Shown: in pieces, positions 59,369 to 64,000 of the stretch | Layout of the letters: every line of letters begins with the position of its first letter | Numbering within the stretch: position 1 is the stretch's first letter | Assembly: GCA_963801475.1 (NCBI GenBank) | Contig: CAWDEX010000003.1 | Span: forward strand, 62,001-126,000 | Direction: 5' to 3' | Source: DAOMFB01 sp963801475 | GTDB taxonomy: Bacteria > Acidobacteriota > Thermoanaerobaculia > UBA5066 | DNA: 64,000 nt | Notes under the pieces: model-generated | Database searches by the model: none | What the model saw: the letters and a program-made list of their open reading frames with translations, nothing else | Told to the model about the DNA's origin: nothing | Position numbers and translations under genes: made by a program

Positions 59369-59749
59369 ATGTCCGTTCCTCACCCGCTGGCCCACGGAAC
59401 GTCTATGGCGCTTCTCTGGTTCGGAAGGATCCTCGGATTCCTCCTCGTCCTTCTGATTCTCGCCCTCTGGGCCGAAGACGGAGGGCCCGTCCGGCCGGGG
59501 ATGACCGGGCACGAGATCGTGCTGGCGGCCTGCCTCGCCGGGGCGGCGGTCGGGATGCTCCTCGGCTGGCACTGGACGCGGACCGGCGGCGTCGTCAACG
59601 TCGTCGCGGTCGTCTTTTTCCTCTCCGTCGAGTGGGCGGTAACGGGCGGCGCGTCGCGCGCCGTCTGGGTCGTCTTCCTGGCCGTGCCGGGCGTCCTGTA
59701 CCTGGCCTCGGCGCTCGTCGTGCGGGAGCCGGAGGCGCATCCGGCCTAG
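59369..59749 (+). CDS. Small multi-span membrane protein, unknown function
   Basis: 126 residues with four hydrophobic spans (ALLWFGRILGFLLVLLILAL; HEIVLAACLAGAAVGMLLG; VVNVVAVVFFLSVEWAV; AVWVVFLAVPGVLYLASALVV). No family was recognised with confidence. ATG 59369 chosen, next to a GAGG; a GTG three bases earlier or an ATG at 59405 is possible. Convergent with the PGPGW-like gene. Confidence 0.6.
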   Translation: MSVPHPLAHGTSMALLWFGRILGFLLVLLILALWAEDGGPVRPGMTGHEIVLAACLAGAAVGMLLGWHWTRTGGVVNVVAVVFFLSVEWAVTGGASRAVWVVFLAVPGVLYLASALVVREPEAHPA

Positions 59750-59765
59750 GACTCGCGGCCCCAGG

Positions 59766-60071
59766 TCAGCCGGGAGGCGCCGGCCGGGCGCGGCGCGCCT
59801 TCCGCCGCTCACGGAACCAGACTCGCGCCCGGATCCATGCCCGCTCCACCTTCGGATGGTGTTGCCGCCAGCGCCGGACCTTGCGCTGCACCCAGCGACT
59901 CTCCACGTACAGGATCGCGGCGCCGGCGATGCCGAAGGGCCAGCCCTGGATGATCGGGAGAAGCCCTCCGATGAATCCGAGGACGAGAAGCGTCCAGCCG
60001 AGCGTCAGGAGGGCGATTCGGACGAGGCGCGGGCGGCGCCGGCCGAGCCCGCGCGGCGCCGGCGCCGTCAC
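59766..60071 (-). CDS. Small membrane protein of the PGPGW type
   Basis: 101 residues. TLGWTLLVLGFIGGLLPIIQGWPFGIAGAAIL corresponds to the paired-helix hairpin of the PGPGW putative membrane family; here the Pro-Gly-Pro motif reads LPIIQGW. A very basic C-terminal tail (QRKVRRWRQHHP, RRKARRARP) follows. GTG start overlaps the upstream exonuclease stop (GTGA). Function unknown. Confidence 0.62.
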   Translation of the reverse strand: MTAPAPRGLGRRRPRLVRIALLTLGWTLLVLGFIGGLLPIIQGWPFGIAGAAILYVESRWVQRKVRRWRQHHPKVERAWIRARVWFRERRKARRARPAPPG

Positions 60072-60919
60072 GGCCGTTTCTTCGGGAAAATCCCGAGGCG
60101 TGCGTTCCGCGCGATCTCCTTGGCCGGCTCCGGAAAGTCGCCGCGGATCATCCAGTCGAGATAATCCGGCTTCGTCTCGGCCACGAGGGCGAGGCTCTTT
60201 CCCCGGAGGTTTCCGAAGGCGAAAACGGCCTCGCCGTCCCGCCAGAAGAAGCGCTTGTCGGGATCCACCCATCGCCCCTCCGCGGGCGAGGAGAACTCCT
60301 GGAGTCCGTTGAGCGATCGGGGGAGATCCGGATAGCGGCGGAGCTGGCCCGCGAGCACCTCCGCCGCCGCAACGACGTCGGCGAGAGCCGCGTGGGCTCC
60401 GGCATGGTCGCGTCCGGCGAAGAGCCGGAGCGCCGCGGCGAGGTCGCGCGGCTCCTTCTTGAAGAAGATCGTCTGCATGTCGACGATCCGCCGCCCCTCG
60501 AGCGGGAAGGGAACGCCGATCCGCTCGAACTCCTTCAGGAGCACGGGGACGTCGAAGGCCCGGACGTTGTAACCCGCGAGGTCGGCGTCGCCGAGGAAGG
60601 TGAGGAGCTCCGGCGCGAGGTCGCGGAACGACGGAGCGTCCTTCACGTCGGTGTCGGAGATTCCGTGGATCGCCGTCGCCTCGCTCGGGATCCTGACGCC
60701 GGGATTCACGAGCCGGTCGAAGACGCGGGGCGGTCCTTCGGGCGAGACGGCCACGGCGGCGATCTCGACGATCCGGTCGAGCATCTTCTCGGTTCCGGTC
60801 GTCTCGAGGTCGAAAAAGACGATCGGCCGGCCTTCGCAGAGCGGCCGGAGGAGCTCCAGGACCTCGGGCGGCAAGGCGGGGGCGTCGGCCGACGGTCGCA
60901 CCATGCGGCCCGCCGTCAT
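60068..60919 (-). CDS. DnaQ-like DEDDh 3'-5' exonuclease
   Basis: 283 residues. Exonuclease domain with IVFFDLETTGTEKMLDRIVEIAAV (Exo I), HGISDTDVKDAPSF, DLAGYNVRAFDVPVLLKEF (Exo II) and HAGAHAALADVVAAAEVL (Exo III, DEDDh His). A C-terminal extension of about 90 residues contains FFWRDGEAVFAFGNLRGKSL and PDYLDWMIRGDFP, seen in stand-alone bacterial exonucleases of this type. ATG 60919 overlaps the SemiSWEET stop (ATGA). A DNA polymerase III epsilon role or an RNase role cannot be separated. Confidence 0.87.
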   Translation of the reverse strand: MTAGRMVRPSADAPALPPEVLELLRPLCEGRPIVFFDLETTGTEKMLDRIVEIAAVAVSPEGPPRVFDRLVNPGVRIPSEATAIHGISDTDVKDAPSFRDLAPELLTFLGDADLAGYNVRAFDVPVLLKEFERIGVPFPLEGRRIVDMQTIFFKKEPRDLAAALRLFAGRDHAGAHAALADVVAAAEVLAGQLRRYPDLPRSLNGLQEFSSPAEGRWVDPDKRFFWRDGEAVFAFGNLRGKSLALVAETKPDYLDWMIRGDFPEPAKEIARNARLGIFPKKRP

Positions 60920-61188
60920 CCCTTCGAACGGAACCGGAGCGCCGAGAGGATCACGGCGAGGTTCCCCGCGATGTTGGCGCCCATCCCGACGATGAGCGGC
61001 CACTGGGAGATCTGGATGCCGTACACGAGGTAGATCGCCTGGCCTCCCAGAAAGAGGAGATAGGTGACGATCGAGACGTCGTCGGAGCTTTGGCGCTTCC
61101 AGATCCGGACGGCCTGGGGGACGTAGGCGCCTCCCGTGGCGATGCCGACCACGGAGACGAGGAGGCCGAGGGCCTGATCGAACGTCAT
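60916..61188 (-). CDS. SemiSWEET/PQ-loop sugar transporter
   Basis: 90 residues, three TM helices: LGLLVSVVGIATGGAYVPQAVRI, IVTYLLFLGGQAIYLVYGI and LIVGMGANIAGNLAVILSAL. The PQ motif (AYVPQ) in helix 1 is diagnostic. SemiSWEETs dimerise to move sugars passively. First gene of a three-gene overlapping operon with the exonuclease and the PGPGW-like gene. A TATCCT box lies 11 bases before the ATG and there is no SD. Confidence 0.85.
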   Translation of the reverse strand: MTFDQALGLLVSVVGIATGGAYVPQAVRIWKRQSSDDVSIVTYLLFLGGQAIYLVYGIQISQWPLIVGMGANIAGNLAVILSALRFRSKG

Positions 61189-61239
61189 GATGCGAACGGA
61201 GGATACCCGACGGGGCGGGCCCCCCCGTAGCCTCCGTCC

Positions 61240-61701
61240 ATGAAACAGATCCGCTTCGTTGCCGCGATCGCCCTTGCAGGGGCGCTGGCTCTGCCGCTGG
61301 CCGCCGCCGTCGAGAAGTTCGGAGCGCCGCTCGGGAAATCCGAGACCGTCTCCCTCGCCGACCTCGTCAAGGCCCCGGACACCTGGAAGGGAAGAACCGT
61401 CAGGACGGAAGGGACTGTTTCCGCCGTCTGTCAGGAAAAGGGGTGCTGGATGACCTTGAAGGCCGGCGAGACGACGGTCCGCGTCCGGTTCAAGGACTAT
61501 GCCTTCTTCGTTCCGAAAGACGCCACCGGCGCGACCGTCACCCTCGAGGGAACGTTCGAGGTGAAGACCGTTCCCGAGAAGACGGCGAAGCACTATGCGG
61601 AAGAGACGCCCGGCGGGAAGGCCGCCGAGATCAAGGGAGACCAGAAGGAGTACTCGTTCCTGGCGTCCGGCGTCGAACTCGTCCGGGCGGCGAAGCCGTA
61701 A
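61240..61701 (+). CDS. DUF4920-type periplasmic protein
   Basis: 153 residues with a signal peptide (RFVAAIALAGALALPLAAA). Mature OB-fold-like domain: GAPLGKSETVSLADLV, WKGRTVRTEGTVSAVCQEKGCWMTL, VRVRFKDYAFFVPKDATG, and VELVRA at the end. The conserved Cys pair CQEKGC is typical of DUF4920. Function unknown. A TAGCCT box is six bases before the ATG. Divergent from the SemiSWEET gene. Confidence 0.8.
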   Translation: MKQIRFVAAIALAGALALPLAAAVEKFGAPLGKSETVSLADLVKAPDTWKGRTVRTEGTVSAVCQEKGCWMTLKAGETTVRVRFKDYAFFVPKDATGATVTLEGTFEVKTVPEKTAKHYAEETPGGKAAEIKGDQKEYSFLASGVELVRAAKP

Positions 61702-61713
61702 CGTCCCGCTTCG

Positions 61714-61719
61714 TATACT
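61714..61719 (+). promoter_or_regulatory. Putative -10 box TATACT for the Hsp70-like gene
   Basis: TATACT lies six bases before the GTG start, with no SD in between. This is the closest match in the window to a classical leaderless promoter. Confidence 0.5.
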
Positions 61720-61725
61720 CCCGCC

Positions 61726-63222
61726 GTGAAGCTGGGAATCGACTTCGGCACGACGCACACCGTCGTCGCGCTGGTCGACCGGGGGAACTACCCGGTCGTC
61801 GCCTTCGACGGCGTCGAGGCGATTCCCTCGCTGGTGGCGATGCGGCACGAGGACGGCGCCCTCCGGTTCGGCGCCGAGGCGGCCGCCGTCCGCCACCAGC
61901 CCCACTGGACGACCCTCCGCTCCTTCAAGCGCCTGCTCGACGAGGCGAAGCTCGGAACGGAGGTGGCGATGGGGCCGCGAGGAGTCCCGCTCCTGGACGT
62001 TCTGGTCGGCTTTTTCTCGCAGCTCCACAGGGACCTCGTCGGAGCGTCCAACGCCGGACTCACGGTGGACGAGCCGCTCGAGGCGGCGGTCAGCGTCCCG
62101 GCCAGCGCCTCGACGGCTCAGCGGTTTCTGACGCTCGAGGCGTTCCGCCGGGCGGGGTTCGACGTCAAGGCGCTTCTGAACGAGCCCTCGGCCGCCGGGC
62201 TCGAATACGCCCACCGGTACCGGAGCACGCTGACGGCCCGACGGGAACACATCGTCGTCTACGACCTCGGCGGCGGCACGTTCGACGCCTCCCTCGTGAA
62301 GATGTCCGGCCGGGCGCACGAGGTCATGGCGACGCGGGGGGCGAAGCGGCTCGGCGGAGACGACTTCGACGAGGCGATCCTCGCGTTCGTCATCGAGAAG
62401 TACCGAATCGAGAGGTTCACCGACGTTCAGAGGGCCCTCCTCCTCGAGGAGTGCGCCCGGCAGAAGGAGTCGGTCGGGCCGAACACGAAGCGGTTCCTCA
62501 TCGACCTTTCGGCGGTGGGCGGCGAGGCGCTGGCCGTCCCGATGGAGGAGGTCTACCTCGCCTGCGAGCCGCTCGTCCAGGAGACGATCGACGCCGTGGC
62601 GCCGCTCCTCGAGGAACCGGGGGCCGGTGTCTCCTGGGAGGAGGTGGCGGGTCTCTACGTCGTCGGCGGCGGGGGAGCGTTCCCCCTCGTGGCCCGGCGC
62701 TTGAGGGAGCGGTTCGGTGAACGGCGCGTCCGGCGATCGCCGTATCCGTTCGCGGCGACGGCCATCGGCCTCGCGGCGTTCCTCGACGAGGAGACCGGCT
62801 GGACGCTGACCGAGCGCCTGACGCGGAATTTCGGCGTCTTTCGCGAGGCCGAGCAGGGCGGGACCGTCAGCTTCGACCTGATCTTCCCGGAAGGGACGCC
62901 TCTGCCGAAGACGGGAGAGCCGCCGCTCGTGGCGACCCGCCGGTACGGCGCGGTCCACAACATCGGACACCTGCGGTACCTCGAGTGCAGCCGGGTGACG
63001 GGAGGACGCCCCGACGGCGACGTGACGCCGTGGGAGGAGATCCTCTTCCCGTACGATCCGTCCCTTCGCGACCGGGCCGACCTCGCGAGCCTTCCGGTCG
63101 TCCGGACCGAGCACGGCCCCGAGGTCGAGGAGACGTACGTCTGCGGGCCGGAAGGCGCCGTGACCGTCACCGTCGCCCTCGTCGAGGACGGGTTCCGGAG
63201 GACGTACTCGCTTCGCCGCTAG
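61726..63222 (+). CDS. Hsp70-family ATPase lacking a full substrate-binding lid
   Basis: 498 residues, shorter than DnaK (about 640). Actin-like ATPase motifs: LGIDFGTTHTVVALVD (phosphate 1), EPSAAGLEYA (connect 1), YDLGGGTFDASLVKM (phosphate 2) and LYVVGGGGAFPLVARRL (adenosine). The C-terminal about 130 residues are beta-rich (TVSFDLIFPEGTPLPKTGEPP, VTVTVALVEDGFRRTYSLRR) and there is no helical lid. No DnaJ or GrpE is nearby. GTG start. The stop overlaps the convergent GT87-like stop (CTAG). Confidence 0.87.
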   Translation: MKLGIDFGTTHTVVALVDRGNYPVVAFDGVEAIPSLVAMRHEDGALRFGAEAAAVRHQPHWTTLRSFKRLLDEAKLGTEVAMGPRGVPLLDVLVGFFSQLHRDLVGASNAGLTVDEPLEAAVSVPASASTAQRFLTLEAFRRAGFDVKALLNEPSAAGLEYAHRYRSTLTARREHIVVYDLGGGTFDASLVKMSGRAHEVMATRGAKRLGGDDFDEAILAFVIEKYRIERFTDVQRALLLEECARQKESVGPNTKRFLIDLSAVGGEALAVPMEEVYLACEPLVQETIDAVAPLLEEPGAGVSWEEVAGLYVVGGGGAFPLVARRLRERFGERRVRRSPYPFAATAIGLAAFLDEETGWTLTERLTRNFGVFREAEQGGTVSFDLIFPEGTPLPKTGEPPLVATRRYGAVHNIGHLRYLECSRVTGGRPDGDVTPWEEILFPYDPSLRDRADLASLPVVRTEHGPEVEETYVCGPEGAVTVTVALVEDGFRRTYSLRR

Positions 63223-64000
63223 GACGTCCGGCCGCCGTCGTCCGGACGCCGGCGAGCGACCCACGCCGCGAGCCCGAGCAGCAGAACGAGGGCATAGGTC
63301 TTCGCCGGAAGCAGGAGCGAGAGCGGCCGTCTCACGAGGCCCGCGTACTCCTCCCTCGACTGGAGCGCGAACGCCCAGACGGCAAACGAGGCGCCCAGAA
63401 GGGCCAGGGCCGTGCGCGACGGCGCGCCGTCCTCCGCGCGGAGTGCGGCGTAGAGAGCGACGAAAGCGGGGAGAAGGAAGACTCCGTAGTGTTCCCAGGA
63501 CTTCGGAGCCAGGAGGAGGCCAAGGGCGAGGGCCGCGCCGAAGCCGATTCCCGGCCGGACGATTGCCGCGGAAGGCGGACGGAGCGCCGCGAGCGCCAGA
63601 AGGCCCGCGAGCGCGCCGGCGATGATCACGAAGGGGAGGACGAGCGCAGGCGCCGTGACGACCGGCTCGACCCCGCCTCCGGGCGAGAAGAGAGCGAGCG
63701 CCGCCGACGGGAGCGAGTGGTTCCGCCACTCGAACGATCCGAGCGCGTTGTGGCGAGAAATCTGGCCCCACCAGAGCCGCCAGCCGTCGGGGCCGCCCGC
63801 CACGACGCCGAGAAGCCCGAGCGCCGCGGTGCCCGCCGCGAATCCGGCGAGCGCGCCCCACGCTTTCCGTGCGAGGAAGCCGAGCGCGGGAAGGGCGAGA
63901 AACGGCTTGGCGAGGGCAGCGGGAGCGAGGAGAAGGCCGGCCGCGAAGGCGCGTCCGTTTCGGAAGAGAAGGAGGGAGCCGGCGACGAGGAGCAGCAGGA
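63219..64000 (-). CDS. DUF2029/GT87-like membrane glycosyltransferase, 5' part outside window
   Basis: About 260 C-terminal residues are visible; the frame stays open to the right edge. Many TM helices (LLLLVAGSLLLF, AFAAGLLLAPAALAKPFLALPALGF, GFGAALALGLLLAPKSWEHYG). The pattern AALAKPFLALPAL and NHSLPSAAL, and LLLAPKSWEHYGVFLLPAFVALYA, are typical of the GT87/DUF2029 family of polyprenyl-phosphate-sugar-dependent mannosyl or arabinosyl transferases. The start lies beyond 64000; a GTG at 63803 is internal. Confidence 0.75.
   Translation of the reverse strand, partial: LLLLVAGSLLLFRNGRAFAAGLLLAPAALAKPFLALPALGFLARKAWGALAGFAAGTAALGLLGVVAGGPDGWRLWWGQISRHNALGSFEWRNHSLPSAALALFSPGGGVEPVVTAPALVLPFVIIAGALAGLLALAALRPPSAAIVRPGIGFGAALALGLLLAPKSWEHYGVFLLPAFVALYAALRAEDGAPSRTALALLGASFAVWAFALQSREEYAGLVRRPLSLLLPAKTYALVLLLGLAAWVARRRPDDGGRTS

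Noticed and set aside
1..64000. tRNA, rRNA, CRISPR array, IS element or prophage
   Set aside because: No cloverleaf-like segments, spaced direct repeats, transposase motifs or terminal inverted repeats were noticed on reading. Short GC-rich repeats are codon-use effects. A tRNA scan would settle the first point.

Overview
This 64 kb window is very GC-rich, almost completely coding, and reads as chromosome of a Gram-negative, didermic bacterium. Evidence for two membranes: a Bam-type outer-membrane barrel with a C-terminal aromatic residue, lipoproteins, SurA/PpiC folding factors and a meso-DAP type MurE. Two eukaryote-like Ser/Thr kinases (one with the GPYEIL...GAGGMGEVWRARD signature and a TPR tail), a paired DUF1800/DUF1501 operon, and several B12-binding radical SAM enzymes fit Acidobacteriota (for example the Thermoanaerobaculia/Holophagae side) best. 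That placement is inference from gene content. No rRNA, tRNA, IS element or CRISPR array was seen.

Layout. 1-2184: two subunits of a Tat-exported molybdenum hydroxylase. 2185-2626: a gene-poor gap with a frame-disrupted remnant and a perfect CRP-type palindrome. 2627-5725: DUF1800 + DUF1501 pair. 5812-11248: heme-c/HAMP sensor, two Ser/Thr kinases and a small lipoprotein. 11340-17159: M14 peptidase, ThiF/MoeB-like E1, FHA protein, glycerate kinase, a small membrane protein and a POT transporter. 17172-32294: an accessory-looking cluster. It holds a three-part nucleotidyltransferase/pentad-repeat/glycosyltransferase fusion, two GT4 enzymes, two methyltransferases, an amidohydrolase, five radical SAM enzymes (four with an apparent B12-binding N-terminus) and an HPr-kinase-like P-loop protein. 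Seven of these form one tightly coupled minus-strand operon. 32360-37111: a giant carboxypeptidase-regulatory-repeat protein and a PliI-like periplasmic protein. 37153-44352: mfd, two PpiC-type proteins (one fused to an outer-membrane barrel) and RNase D. 44415-59278: a division and cell wall (dcw) cluster mraZ-rsmH-ftsL-ftsI-murE-mraY-murD-ftsW-murG-murC-ftsQ-ftsA-ftsZ, with a clear promoter and a four-copy MraZ operator, and no murF, murB or ddl. 59369-64000: small membrane proteins, a DnaQ-like exonuclease, a SemiSWEET, a DUF4920 protein, an Hsp70-like ATPase and a truncated GT87-type glycosyltransferase.

Expression signals. Operons are compact, with repeated 4-base ATGA/GTGA stop-start overlaps. 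Many operon-leading genes lack a Shine-Dalgarno and instead have a TANNNT (often TAGACT/TATACT) box 6-12 bases before the start codon, which points to leaderless transcripts. Two genes (ftsI and the glycerate kinase) appear to start at CTG.

The best candidates for undescribed biology are the 17-32 kb cluster with its fusion protein, and the SurA-like chaperone fused to its own outer-membrane barrel.
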